This document shows positions 1 through 12,358 of a stretch of DNA of 64,000 nucleotides, piece after piece. Under the pieces are notes generated by a model. The model saw nothing but the letters and a program-made list of their open reading frames with translations, did not search any database and was not told the origin of the DNA. Position 1 is the stretch's first letter. The number at the start of each line of letters is the position of its first letter. A program made the position numbers and the translations under genes. This DNA comes from Helicoverpa zea. Its lineage: Eukaryota > Arthropoda > Insecta > Lepidoptera > Noctuidae. The DNA lies in assembly GCF_022581195.2 (NCBI RefSeq), contig NC_061473.1, forward strand, positions 5,456,001 to 5,520,000. The letters are read 5' to 3'.

Positions 1-3000
1 CTTGCAGTCGATATATATATATATAACTTAAAATTCAGTTTTATTCTATTCTTAACTTATCCTTGAACCATTCTTAACACAAGACCTCACACCATTAAAA
101 AAATAAAACAAACTGTCCTTAGAAGTGCACAAAGGAGGTTGGTTACGAACTTACCACAGACTCTGTGGTATACTTACTACGTTTTTGTTAGCATACTCTC
201 TGTTATTTCTTGTCTTTTAGCTCTTTACACTGCATTAATGAGGGGATACCACAACACTTTACGTGTAGTTTTACTCAAAATGAAACAAGTTTTTTTAATT
301 TACAGAAAGTAAATGCAAAAGACAGTTCCGAAACTATCACACGCTTTCTGATCGATCTCAACCCGTTTTTAAATACCATTAAGCTTATTTAAAAACAATT
401 GTGTGACTCCTGCATCATTGAGTGCATCAGAACGGTACTCGTGTCGTAACTCTTGGCTTGTCAAAAGGCATCGACAACTGATTTCGGTCACGTTCGCAAT
501 GGCCGACGAAAAAAACCTTTTTAAATGTCTTCGGAGGTCAGGCGGGAGCGATGGACCGTCTCTTTGTTGTGATGATTTAATTTTAGAACTGATCGCGTAG
601 TCTATGGTTAGGCGTGAGGTCTCTTGATTTTTAGACTGTGTCTCTTTGCTGTCTGCTAGTTTACAATAGATAATACATATTTGTGTCTGATATTTTTAGT
701 GTGTTCTTAATATTTGTACGTCCCTGGGTAAAACATGGAGAATCTACTTACCTACTTATAAAATCTCAAACTCTGATTCTGTAGGTTAACATGATTGCCA
801 CACAATCAAAGTTAAACATATATTTCTACCGCAGATGTCTGATGATTAAACAATCAAGGCCTTAGAAACGGCAAGTTCCTATAAAAACAACTCTCTGCAA
901 TAAAATATAACAGTTTTTTTGTATTATTAAAATCATATCATTTCAATGAGTGTGAGAATAGGAATGTAATTAATACAATTAACAATAGGTACTGCATATC
1001 TACTGGCGATCGTACTCTGTGTTCAGATGTACTACATTTTATATACAGAGGCGAGATTCCATTAGTTTGCCTTCGCTAATATACAAACAATAATATAATT
1101 TTCTTTTTAACTCGCTTATATTAGCTTCACTTGTAACTAACTACCTACATATGTAAGTATGTAAGAAAATCTTGGAATATTAATTTGACCCACCCGGTCT
1201 TCGATTAGGATGAAATGAACACGCTCTGAGTTCTGATGACAATACATGACTAGCGTGTCTTTTTTTAGTTTTTTAAACTATTATTTTTTTGTGGTCTACT
1301 CACTTTAGCGAACAGTAACAAATAGCATGCAAACATTTCTCAAATGTCCGCAAAATTACAACCTATGTACCTACGCGAGCACAATGCTGAGAGTGGATTA
1401 GGGCCCTATGGCCGAGATGCATATAATTTTTTACTAGTGAACAATTTTGATCAAGTGATCGACATGCAAAATTAATGCATTTACTGCACTTTAACATAAA
1501 AATTGCAAATTGGAACAGCACTCTAAGGTTAAGCTCCCATTTATTCATAAACTGTGCTGTATAATATGTTTACAACACTTACAAAATATATTCGTAGCGA
1601 GAAAGTCGGAATAAATAAATAAAGTTTTAAAATTATTGCTGAAAGAAAGAGCATACAAAAGAAATCTTTTAATTATCAAAGCCAAAGTTATAAAAGAGAC
1701 TGCAAACCACACAGAATGCCATGTGGTGTTATTTTGATACAAAATGCAATAAAACAAGTGACAGCCGAGCGTGGCGTCGTATTTACGGCGTATAATGCGC
1801 ATCTGTGTCATAGCTTGTGGACTCCATGAGTTCTTTAATTTATGGGATATTTGTCTTTTATTTTAGGTGTTTCTAAGGCGCTTTGTAAAGATATTTAACC
1901 ACTTCACTGTCCATGATGGCATAATAGTTAAACAATCAGTGTGTATCATACAGGTATGACTCTTGGGACAGGGAGGTTATTCAAATTAAGTATTTTAAGC
2001 TATGCCGCTGCAACAGTTATTAATTAATGCATAAGTTAATAAGAATGGATGGATAAGACTAATACTTGTGACTGTATGATTTAACTAAACTTTCATCACA
2101 CAAACATTTGTGTACCTACCTATCTACCTCTTGTGAAAATATTAGATTTTCTGAAATTTTAATGTTTTTTTTTAAATTACCCATTGTAGGTACCTCTCGA
2201 CCACATTTACAATAACCACCTAAGCCTACTAGCCCACATTAAACTTCTTTTAGAACAGAGATACCTATTAATCCGATTTTATGCAGTACATATTGACAAG
2301 GATTTTCTCGCCGACTTTTTATGGGACGTGTGCGATGCACTGTTGTTAACAGTGTTAACAACAAAAAATCGGTCACTGATGGTAGGTCGTGGGCGGGTAG
2401 CCTAAAAATGTAGGACCATCTAACAAAAGCATATGCACATGGACACAGTATTCACCCCGCGGATGACCGGGCGAGGGCCGATAGCTGCTCAGGAATAGTA
2501 TCGATTACACACAGCTTCCGCGTTCGGTGTCATAGATAATAGAAATTAATGTTTCCACTACATTTTGTACTGATTTGTATCTCACACTTACTTACTCGCA
2601 TATTTTATGTTAACAAAGTAGAACATTAGCTGTGTTTGGAGCGAACTTCTTCGCGAATAGAATTATAGCATAAAAGGGGGCCTTTTTCGAGATGTATTCC
2701 CAGTAAATCCCACTTTTGGAGACATTCATGATCCCAATCGCTATTCCCATTGAATCCCGTCTTGGGCACATGCGAGAAGAAAAGTGATTTACCCCCATGG
2801 AATTACCAGATAGATGGGCTTGATAACACTGAAATAATTTACGTTGTCGCATAGAAAGTGAATGTGATGCAAATATTTTGTTATTTGGGTTTATACCCAT
2901 TGATGAAAAATCGTAAATACCTATATTGCTACGCTCCTGACAGTTTCATCTGTGTTGCCAGTAAGAAATGAGGTTACAAAATTACCATTTTAATAATGCA

Positions 3001-3300
3001 AAAATGCTAATGAAAATTTTCCTCTATTTTCAGGTAATTAAGGCAGTCACAGGTTGCGGATTAAGATTGTCAGGTATTAATTATTCAGAGGGAATCGGTC
3101 TTGAATGCTTAACACTGCTCTATTGAGTAACTGCGCCAATTTAGGCTGTTACGACGATTTAGGCTGATGTCTTTACTCTGACTTAGTTGTTGAATTAGTT
3201 TGGGTACTACTAAAATACCTCTATCTAATCTTCGAATCCTAAATAATCGAACACATTATGTTAAACCAAATGATCGATCGAACGTTCAAATTATTGAATG
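1..3300. other. Gene-poor AT-rich stretch
   Basis: No coding region, RNA gene or clear transposon is supported here. Open frames are short, lack splice context and show no recognisable domain. The only distinct structure noticed is a short perfect palindrome at 2341-2363 (10-bp arms around AGT). Confidence 0.5.
2341..2363. repeat. Short perfect inverted repeat
   Basis: The arms TGTTGTTAAC and GTTAACAACA flank the spacer AGT. It could be a protein-binding palindrome or chance; no neighbouring gene gives it a role. Confidence 0.4.
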
Positions 3301-3317
3301 CTTACAAATTGAATTGC

Positions 3318-3508
3318 CAGATACATCGAATACCAGCCGTTTTCCCGCGGTTTCTCCCGCGTCCAGTGGGAACTAGTGCCCGTACCCGGATATAATATAG
3401 CATATGTTTCTCGGGAAGATTGTAACTTTCCAACAGTGAACGAATTTTTAAAATTGGTTCAGTAATTTCAGAGACAAGGATACAAACATTTTTTTCCTCT
3501 TAATTATA
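3318..3508 (-). repeat. Lep1-like interspersed repeat
   Basis: The stretch runs from a CCGTTTTCCCGCGGTTT block, through phrases equivalent to 'cggataatatagc' and 'ttcaacagtgaa', to an 'attatattagtat' end. The same order appears at 15412-15612 and inverted at 43656-43857. This matches the widespread lepidopteran Lep1/MINE type, often classed with non-autonomous Helitrons; that class name is from memory. Confidence 0.6.
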
Positions 3509-3850
3509 TTAGTATTTGGATATAGTACCTACTTTTTATCCAGGCACGGAAAGTGGTTCCCTCGAAGCATCAAAGCTAGTGTATCACATACTGCACATGA
3601 ATAACAGGTCATTATACAGGGTGGTGTTTATTCAGCCGTTATTATCGGTCTGTCATCCACTAGAGCGACACGCGACAATGGCCGATAAGAGCGGTTGATA
3701 TAATTAATGGCATTACAGCTCGGGCTTGACCGTTTTCATTGGGGTTATTGTTAATTATTATTTGAATTTTGACAGACTTGAAAATTAAGGCACTGATTTT
3801 GACCGCGGTGTCTCTATTTTGTTTTAACTGAACAATGAAGTATGGAATTC

Positions 3851-4075
3851 CAAAACTATAGGTCCTGGCTGTCATTGAACATCTTTGGCAATCGTTACGG
3901 ATAGTCAGAAGCCAGCAAGTCTGCCAACCAGTCTTACCTAAGGATATTGAGTTGCCCGGGTAAGTGGGCTGAGGAGGTCAGATAGGCAGTCGCTCCTTGT
4001 AACTGGTACTCAGCTACATCTGGTTAGACTGGAAGCCGACCCCAACATAGTGGGGAAAAGGCTCGGGAGATGGGA
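3851..4075 (+). mobile_element. SINE family A copy 1
   Basis: This is a copy of a roughly 240-bp SINE that recurs at least eight times in the window. It has 'ggtcctggctgtcattgaac' near its start, 'gaggtcagataggcagtcgc' in the middle, and 'ggaagccgaccccaacat' followed by a 'ggctcgg' tail. It is more diverged than the copies at 11283 and 20013. No target duplication was found. Confidence 0.75.
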
Positions 4076-4295
4076 CTTGAGTAGGTAATAATAAGATAGG
4101 ATAGACCAAAGAGTGTATGTATATTTAAATACCTAATATTCGAACAGTTAATTTATTGTCTCTACGTCAAGAAATAATCATAACATAAGCAATAAATACA
4201 CCGAGATTCATATTAAACAGACAGCGCCATTGAAAATATTATCGATGTTTCATAAATAAGTGAATTATTAATAAAATTAATAATAATAATAATAA

Positions 4296-7200
4296 GCCCC
4301 GCAGGGCATCTGAGGCGGATGACGGGGAGTAGCGACCCCGCGGGGCTATATATCCGAGTGCTCCAGGGAGAGTATACTGTCCCCCATCTCCGGCCTGCCG
4401 GAGTGAAGCATGACGGGGGATAGGTCTCCCGCCTCTTGGCTTGCCTTCATCGGCCGGTCAGAGTGGAGTCGCTAGAGCAAGGTTAGTCCTGCTCGGAGGG
4501 TAGGTGCCTCGTGGTAAGTGGCGAGTGGGCCGGTGATGCTGGACCCACAGGGAGCGCGTGATCTGCGTTTAAAGTCCGCCGAGGTATCCTCACCCTTCTC
4601 AGCCGCTCATGTCCCTGTTGCCCTCTTGTTGCTTTTCAGTGACTGATTCCCGGGGGCCCAGTAAGTGAGTTGGCGAGTCTCCACCTGCCATTTTAACATG
4701 TATTTAATACATTGTCATCGGCAGGTGCCATAGTTCCCGTAGTTTCCCCATTCCTAGTCCATTAGCATCCCATCACAATAGCCCAAGTAGTTTTCATCCA
4801 TAGTTAGCAATAGTTTAGCACAGAACCGGGGATTGTCCTTGGGTACATTTCTATAGTGTATACGGGGATAATCGTCGGTTTTGTGTCGCCATTTCATTAA
4901 AGTTGTCTCAAAAGGGCTTCAGCGTGTTGGCTTCGGCCCCACGTTCGCCTTCCAAAAATCCGGGACTCTGTAGTCCCGTGGTCGGTCAGAGACATACAAG
5001 ATAATAATAACCCCGCAGGGCATCTGAGGCGGATGACGGGGAGTAGCGACCCCGCGGGGCTATATATCCGAGTGCTCCAGGGAGAGTATACTGTCCCCCA
5101 CCTCCGGCTTGCCGGAGTGAAGCATGACGGGGGATAGGTCTCCCGCCTCTTGGCTTGCCTTCATCGGCCGGTCAGAGTGGAGTCGCTAGAGCAAGGTTAG
5201 TCCTGCTCGGAGGATAGGTGCCTCGTGGTAAGTGGCGAGTGGGCCGGTGATGCTGGACCCACAGGGAGCGCGTGATCTGCGTTTAAAGTCCGCCGAGGTA
5301 TCCTCACCCTTCAGCCGCTCATGTACCTGTTGCCCCCTTGTTGCGATTTAGCGACTGATTCCCGGGGGCCCAGTAAGTGAGTTGGCGAGTCTCCACCTGC
5401 CATTTTTACGTGTATTTATTACATTGTTATCGGCAGGTGCCATAGTTCCCGTAGTTTCCCCATTCCTAGTCCACTAGCATCCCATCACAATAGCCCAAGT
5501 AGTTTTCATCCATAGTTAGCAATAGTTTAGCACAGAACCGGGGATTGTCCTTGGGTACATTTCTATAGTGTATACAGGGATAATTGTCGGTTTTGTGTCA
5601 CCATTTCATTAAAGTTGTCTCAAAAGGGCTTCAGCGTGTTGGTTTCGGCCCCACGTTCGCCTCCCAAAAATCCGGGACTCTATAGTCCCGAGGTCTGGTA
5701 GAGACATACAAGATAATAATAATGCGTTTAAAGTCCGCCGAGGTATCCTCACCCTTCTCAGCCGCTCATGTCCCTGTTGCCCTCTTGTTGCTTTTCAGTG
5801 ACTGATTCCCGGGGGCCCAGTAAGTGAGTTGGCGAGTCTCCACCTGCCATTTTAACATGTATTTAATACATTGTCATCGGCAGGTGCCATAGTTCCCGTA
5901 GTTTCCCCATTCCTAGTCCATTAGCATCCCATCACAATAGCCCAAGTAGTTTTCATCCATAGTTAGCAATAGTTTAGCACAGAACCGGGGATTGTCCTTG
6001 GGTACATTTCTATAGTGTATACGGGGATAATCGTCGGTTTTGTGTCGCCATTTCATTAAAGTTGTCTCAAAAGGGCTTCAGCGTGTTGGCTTCGGCCCCA
6101 CGTTCGCCTTCCAAAAATCCGGGACTCTGTAGTCCCGTGGTCGGTCAGAGACATACAAGATAATAATAATAATAAAGCCCCGCAGGGCATCTGAGGCGGA
6201 TGACGGGGAGTAGCGACCCCGCGGGGCTATATATCCGAGTGCTCCAGGGAGAGTATACTGTCCCCCATCTCCGGCCTGCCGGAGTGAAGCATGACGGGGG
6301 ATAGGTCTCCCGCCTCTTGGCTTGCCTTCATCGGCCGGTCAGAGTGGAGTCGCTAGAGCAGGGTTAACAGCCCACTCGGAGGGTAGGTGCCTCGTGGTAA
6401 GTGGCGAGTGGGCCGGTGATGCTGGACCCACAGGGAGCGCGTGATCTGCGTTTAAAGTCCGCCGAGGTATCCTCACCCTTCAGCCGCTCATGTACCTGTT
6501 GCCCCCTTGTTGCGATTTAGCGACTGATTCCCGGGGGCCCAGTAAGTGAGTTGGCGAGTCTCCACCTGCTATTTTTACGTGTATTTATTACATTGTTATC
6601 GGCAGGTGCCATAGTTCCCGTAGTTTCCCCATTCCTAGTCCACTAGCATCCCATCACAATAGCCCAAGTAGTTTTCATCCATAGTTAGCAATAGTTTAGC
6701 ACTGAACCGGGGATTGTCCTTGGGTACATTTCTATAGTGTATACAGGGATAATCGTCGGTTTTGTGTCACCATTTCATTAAAGTTGTCTCAAAAGGGCTT
6801 CAGCGTGTTGGCTTCGGCCCCACGTTCGCCTCCCAAAAATCCGGGACTCTATAGTCCCGAGGTCTGGTAGAGACATACAAGATAATAATAATAATAGCCC
6901 CGCAGGGCATCTGAGGCGGATGACGGGGAGTAGCGACCCCGCGGGGCTATATATCCGAGTGCTCCAGGGAGAGTATACTGTCCCCCATCTCCGGCCTGCC
7001 GGAGTGAAGCATGACGGGGGATAGGTCTCCCGCCTCTTGGCTTGCCTTCATCGGCCGGTCAGAGTGGAGTCGCTAGAGCAGGGTTAACAGCCCACTCGGA
7101 GGGTAGGTGCCTCGTGGTAAGTGGCGAGTGGGCCGGTGATGCTGGACCCACAGGGAGCGCGTGATCTGCGTTTAAAGTCCGCCGAGGTATCCTCACCCTT

Positions 7201-7611
7201 CAGCCGCTCATGTACCTGTTGCCCCCTTGTTGCGATTTAGCGACTGATTCCCGGGGGCCCAGTAAGTGAGTTGGCGAGTCTCCACCTGCCATTTTTACGT
7301 GTATTTATTACATTGTTATCGGCAGGTGCCATAGTTCCCGTAGTTTCCCCATTCCTAGTCCACTAGCATCCCATCACAATAGCCCAAGTAGTTTTCATCC
7401 ATAGTTAGCAATAGTTTAGCACAGAACCGGGGATTGTCCTTGGGTACATTTCTATAGTGTATACAGGGATAATCGTCGGTTTTGTGTCACCATTTCATTA
7501 AAGTTGTCTCAAAAGGGCTTCAGCGTGTTGGCTTCGGCCCCACGTTCGCCTCCCAAAAATCCGGGACTCTATAGTCCCGAGGTCTGATAGAGACATACAA
7601 TATAATAATAA
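4296..7611 (+). mobile_element. Tandem array of five 0.7 kb retroposed units
   Basis: Five copies of one non-coding unit follow one another, each ending in 'gagacatacaagataataataa' and separated by (TAA)n. Approximate units are 4296-5010, 5011-5723, 5724-6176 (5'-truncated, starting at 'gcgtttaaagtcc'), 6177-6896 and 6897-7611. Units 1 and 3 share one set of variants, while 2, 4 and 5 share another. The 5' end can fold as a 7-bp GCCCCGC/GCGGGGC stem enclosing two smaller hairpins. No open frame is conserved. An inverted single copy with a 15-bp target duplication at 60845-61547 shows that the family is retroposed. It looks like a long SINE or a non-autonomous LINE derivative; I do not know its name. 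Confidence 0.8.
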
Positions 7612-7870
7612 TGTCGGGACACCTTTTTCACACACGGTCGGTTAACCCCATGGTAAGTTATTTATTAACTTGTGTTATGGGTGCTAACACAACTGATAAA
7701 CTACATATAGCTACATATATACATATTTATAAATACATATCATAACACCCAGACCACGGCCAACAAGCATGCTCATCACACAAATGTCGACCGAACCGGG
7801 AATCGAACCCGGGACCTCAGGTTCGGCGGTCCGGCATGATGACCATTGCGCCATCGAGGTCGTCTAAATT
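7612..7870 (-). mobile_element. tRNA-derived SINE
   Basis: Read on the minus strand, this has a tRNA-like head: A-box-like 'TGGCGCAATGGT' near 7853-7842 and B-box-like 'GGTTCGATTCC' near 7805-7795. An unrelated AT-rich body runs down to about 7612. The head does not form a convincing acceptor stem, so I call it a SINE promoter rather than a tRNA gene. Confidence 0.65.
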
Positions 7871-8820
7871 GATTAATTAACTTATTAATAAACACATATA
7901 TTTATCACGTGTGTGGTATTATGTTATTACGTTTTAAATAGCAATGCCAATACCACAAAAGCCAATACCTACCACAGCACAAAATGACATTCACTTGGTT
8001 TATGTTTAAATTCTATTGGTCGTTAAAAAAAATCTCCGCTCTATTTCACTTTGGTATAGTCAGGCCCTTAGAATGGTTTTGATGCCTCAAATATTACTCC
8101 AAGAAGTGACATTCTTCAAACCCAATTTTTATGACAAAGTAGCTTCCACAAGAGGTTTCAACCGCGTCCCGAGAAAACTAAGTACTGCCCGTTTCGATAT
8201 GGTGCCAAAAATATCACATGTAAAAACATGGGGTATTTTTCTCCATGGTATAAGCTGCCTCCCGTCTAATTTTCAGCTTAATCGGTTCAGCCATTCCTGA
8301 TTACATTACTCATCATTCATGGCATTTTTCAAAAATAAAAAGTTACTCTCCCAAATGTAAAAATATCAACATTCTATCATTTTCTTTATAAACAATCCTT
8401 TTCGATCAAAACTATACAACAATATGGTCATATAGACACAAGATTAACTCTGTTAGTAACTTAGCTACGTAATAAATAATTTAAATATTTGTCTTCTTAT
8501 TCCACGCACGAGACGTGAGGACGAACAAACCGCGTGAGAAACATACACAATGATAGCAATGTTGGTAAATATTGTGATGATCTATCTAATGCTAATATTT
8601 TCAAACTGCAAGTATTGCTCCGACTAATGAAGTTTGCGTACATACCGATTATTTCAATATAACATTGAAATTATCACGGACTAATATGTAAATTACTCGT
8701 CCGTGGAAATTAATACAAACGAGATAGAAATTAAAGATATGTAGCGGTTAGGCCTAGACCAAAATGACAGGTTCAAACACTCGAAAGGGAAAATCAAAAC
8801 ACATTTTTTTCGTAGGACTT
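7871..8820. other. No gene seen
   Basis: AT-rich sequence without supported coding potential. The stretch 8240-8300 resembles the inner part of Lep1-like repeats, but too weakly to delimit. Confidence 0.4.
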
Positions 8821-8824
8821 AAAC

Positions 8825-8970
8825 TCGTAGGTGCGCGGCCCTGGTATATAAAAGGCCTACGAAGGAACACGATGGATTTTTAGTCAGTAAAAGTCTGACA
8901 CTTCCTCACCGCTGCTAACCCACAGCGGGAGGGGTCATTTGATGATTTTTGCAATCGCAATTTTTTTTTT
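8825..8970 (+). mobile_element. SINE family B copy 1
   Basis: It contains 'ccctggtatataaaaggcc', 'ttagtcagtaaaagtctgac' and 'aacccacagcgggaggggtc' in order. The same order occurs at 50985-51108. Gaps differ between the two, and no target duplication was identified. Confidence 0.6.
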
Positions 8971-10057
8971 CGTATATTATTGTGAATTTTAAATGTAAAG
9001 CCTTTGGAAAATCATACCGTAACTAACGAATACAAATGAATCGCCACGACCAAAGTTTCCAAGAAAAGTTCCAAAGTTTGAAATCAACTGATCTCCATAA
9101 AGTTAACCGAACGACATCAAGACGATATTTTTAACCGATTTATTGATTTTAACTAACTTGTTCACGGTTATGTTACGGCTAATTATTTAACGGGGACTCC
9201 ATTAAATTACTAAATAAGTATGCGAAGAATATTAGATACCATTTAACCCGTGAAGGGAAGGCTGGCTTGGACGCATTATTTTAAAATACCGTGTAGAAAT
9301 TGATACGGTTATGATCTTGAGACACGATACTTAAATGTTAAAATAACCTTAAAACCATCGACTATGAGCAATATCTGCCTGTTAATAATGCAATTTTCCG
9401 GGTACGTTCGTTATGTACGCCCAATTTATCAAAAAGCAAATCCTGGAATCATTTGAACCATTTGATGATGGCAATGGGCAAAGGTTTGCTTTGTAGTGAT
9501 ACCCACATTGTCCAAGATGACCCATGATGTTAGGTTTTTGGTCAGCGACATTACAGCTATTGGGTATTATAAATGACCAATAAACTTTTTGTTTCTGGTT
9601 TTGTTTGAACACGGTAGCCACAGGAACCACTAGGCCGATTTGTAAAATTCTGTTTTAGTTAGGCCATAAATCGAAGAAGGCTATTTAATGTAATTTTTAT
9701 AAGGGTGCGCGATGTAGTCCCCATGGGACACGGGTTAATACCTAAGAGGTAGTAGTAGTCTCAGTAGAATTTAAACTAGGTACCTACAAGTACAATTTTT
9801 TTGACTCAACCATGGCTTAATGACACGGTACTATAAAATTGATTAAACCCATGATCCAAGATCATCACGGTATTGACCTTGTCACTAATTTATCCACCAT
9901 GAAACAAATAGCGTGTACAAATTAACCATGACTTTGTATCGTTAATACTTCGGGGAACTAGTGCTGCCATCTAGTTTAATTTTAGTGAAAATATCTTAAG
10001 TTATGATATTTTTCATTCGATGTACAGAATATGAATATGGTTTGGATAAATAGATAT
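8971..10057. other. No gene seen
   Basis: Intergenic sequence with no domain-bearing frame. The minus-strand frame around 9382-9630 has no recognisable motif or splice context. Confidence 0.4.
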
Positions 10058-10265
10058 ATTATAATCAGGCCCGCCGTATGCGGGCGTGCAGCGCGTGCAC
10101 AGCACGCGGGCGGCACGTCCTAGGGGGCGGCAAATCTAGCGAGTTATCACGTAATATTTAAAAAATACAATATCTTTTTACTAATGATTTGATTTCAATA
10201 TTTCCGAACACAGCAATAGCGCTAAGAATATTACTTACCTACACAGCCGGTTTCAGTTAGGTACA

Positions 10266-10322
10266 TCTGTTGAAAGGACATTTTCAAAATTAAAGATTCT
10301 TAAAAACGATTTAAGATCAACC
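10266..10322 (+). pseudogene. hAT transposase C-terminal fragment
   Basis: Nineteen codons read SVERTFSKLKILKNDLRST, close to the conserved 'S.ERxFSxLKxIKxxLRS' of the hAT dimerisation domain. Stops and unrelated sequence lie on both sides, so this is a relic. It sits inside the 8-bp-duplication element at 10066-11259. Confidence 0.65.
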
Positions 10323-10451
10323 AGTGGCGTAGCGTGGGGCAAATGCTATTTAGGGGGCGGCAAAATTAAACCAATAAAATTTCAGAAAAAGCCGCCCTAG
10401 CTTTGGTCGTCTCCTATCAATTTTGACTGTTTCACCCTTTGCATCCCCAAA

Positions 10452-10753
10452 AAAATTCGCGCTCGCTGCGCTCGCGGCTCCATGTCAGATGTCGCATTTT
10501 GTCTGTGTTTAATTGTTGAGGCATTCAATTCCGAAAAAACAATTTTCGCGCACGTCCGTTATGGCTTTTTATGATAATATGTTTACTTCATGAAAACTCT
10601 AAGGAAAAAATCGCGCTCGCTTCGCTCGCGGCTTTTGCACTTCACTTCTGTGCATATCTTACTTTTTGACTTTGCTTTGTTAATTTACAGTGGTTTTTAT
10701 TTGTTTTGTGTCCTTAGACTAAAAAATTTTCGCGCTCGCTCCGCTCGCGCTTC
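10452..10753. repeat. Three copies of a CG-rich palindromic motif
   Basis: The motif CGCGCTCGCTNCGCTCGCG, nearly its own reverse complement, occurs at about 10458, 10609 and 10732 within otherwise AT-rich sequence of the hAT element. Such repeated motifs could be transposase binding sites; that is inference. Confidence 0.5.
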
Positions 10754-11282
10754 CTTACATAATGTGACATATGCCTTATAAGTTTTCAACGGGAAACCCA
10801 CCAAATAACATATTTTACTGACTTTAAACATTGTTATAGATATTTAAGTGCGTTAGTTTAAGTTAATCACAATCTTTCAATACATAGGGGTAATACACTT
10901 GGGTAATGATTGCACTGCATTGATGCCCTAAGCAATTGCTTAGTTTGCTTATGGGCTAACCCAGGACTGCTTAGGTTACTCTGAACATTTCAAGTAAATA
11001 AAAAGTTATGTGTAGGTAATGTATGTTATGTATTGCAATAGTTATTTATCCAAAAGTAGGTGGGTTTTCTGCAATCAGAGCGGTGCATGTACATATTTTA
11101 TTCTGTTGGACAAGTAAGATGGATATGAATTGGCGGGGGGGTCCGGACCCCTTGGATCTACCCCCCCCCCCTTATATATTTTTTGTCAAAACGTATGTAG
11201 TCGTAGGGTGGCATAATCAGTTTTGCACGCGGGCGAACAAACAGCTAGCGGCGGGCCTGATTATAATGCAAAGGCTGGCCTT

Positions 11283-11522
11283 CGGATGGCACGTTAAACT
11301 GTAGGTCCCGGCTGTCATTGAACATCCTTGGCAGTCGTTACGGGTAGTCAGAAGCCAGTAAGTCTGACACCAGTCTAACCAAGGGGTATCGGGTTGCCCG
11401 GGTAACTGGGTTGAGGAGGTCAGATAGGCAGTCGCTTCTTGTAAAGCACTGGTACTCAGCTGAATCCGGTTAGACTGGAAGCCGACCCCAACATGATTGG
11501 GAAAAAGGCTCGGAGGATGATG
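11283..11522 (+). mobile_element. SINE family A copy 2, with 13-bp target duplication
   Basis: A 240-bp SINE from 'cggatggcacgtt' to 'ggaggatgatg', flanked by AAAGGCTGGCCTT at 11270-11282 and 11523-11535. The exact direct repeat defines the ends of the family and shows retroposition. It inserted just outside the right end of the hAT element. Confidence 0.88.
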
Positions 11523-11535
11523 AAAGGCTGGCCTT

Positions 11536-12219
11536 AAAAATCATAACAGTTTATGATTAAATTAACAAAGTTTTAAATTATAATGTATTTCAAATAAGTA
11601 ACAGTTTTGCTAACGGTTAGAATTTAAAAATTGTTAAAATTGAGTTATTTACCCAGAAACCGGTTGAGAGTGAGAGTGACATTACGGTTTCTGAATTCTG
11701 AATTAACCGTAAAATTATTAATATAAAATTACTGACCTTGCATCGATATACACCAAGAACATATTGTACAAGTATGTAGACATTACAGACATAAAAATTA
11801 ATTACCGAATAGTTAAAAAAACACTACAGATATTCTTAATATACCTAAGCACCTATGAAAATTGATACACTGATTCTCAGGAAACGTAAACAAGAAATGT
11901 AGCCCAAATCGTGTAGAACACTTCAGATTGGCGTATTTATCCATTTTTTTCCGTTGCAAAATGAACTTTAATAAAAAAGAACAAGGATTATATTGTTTTG
12001 GCTGAGTAACGTGTTGTTATTAGGACACAATAATTCGATTGAAGTGCTCTTCAATAATAGATGTAGGTTGTTGATAATATTGATTGCTTGGATTGTGTTT
12101 ACTTGTACTTACTTACACTGTGAAATAGTGTTGTTTGTGGATCATCAAATCAGCACAATGTACTACGGATCTCATTTGTAGAACAAAGATCTTCGATTGG
12201 CCATAGATTCTCACTATCT
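11536..12219. other. No gene seen
   Basis: AT-rich intergenic sequence between two SINE copies. No supported frame, RNA gene or repeat boundary. Confidence 0.4.
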
Positions 12220-12358
12220 CAGCATCATACCTAGCATTTTCCCAATTATGGGGTCGGCGCCCAGACTAACCGAATGCAACTGAGTACCAGTGTTTTACAA
12301 GGATCGATTCTCTATCTGACCCCCTCAACCCAGTTACCCAAGCAACTCAATACGCCTT
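12220..12358 (-). mobile_element. SINE family A fragment, inverted
   Basis: The complement of the 3' half of SINE A: 'cccaattatggggtcggcg', then 'gagtaccagtgttttacaag', then 'gacccc tcaacccagttaccc'. It is diverged and truncated. Confidence 0.65.

Larger units (their letters stand above)
10066..11259 (+). mobile_element. hAT-superfamily element, decayed
   Basis: The ends are an 11-bp perfect inverted repeat, CAGGCCCGCCG at 10066 and its complement ending at 11259. They are flanked by the direct repeat ATTATAAT (10058-10065 and 11260-11267). An 8-bp target duplication is diagnostic of hAT. Inside, 10266-10322 translates as SVERTFSKLKILKNDLRST, which resembles the C-terminal dimerisation region of hAT transposases. 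The remaining transposase is not recognisable. A second hAT-like terminus, 'cagtggcgtagcg', starts near 10322 and suggests a nested or chimeric history. Confidence 0.85.

Noticed and set aside
4296..4350. HDV-type or hammerhead ribozyme at the unit's 5' end
   Set aside because: A 7-bp first stem is present, but I could not find the conserved core strands of either ribozyme class.
4296..7611. CRISPR-like or rDNA-like tandem repeats
   Set aside because: Units are about 0.7 kb with (TAA)n tails, no spacers and no rRNA sequence, and a dispersed copy with a target duplication exists. They are retroposed elements in an animal genome.
7788..7865. Functional tRNA gene on the minus strand
   Set aside because: A and B boxes are present but the acceptor stem does not pair convincingly and a SINE body follows.
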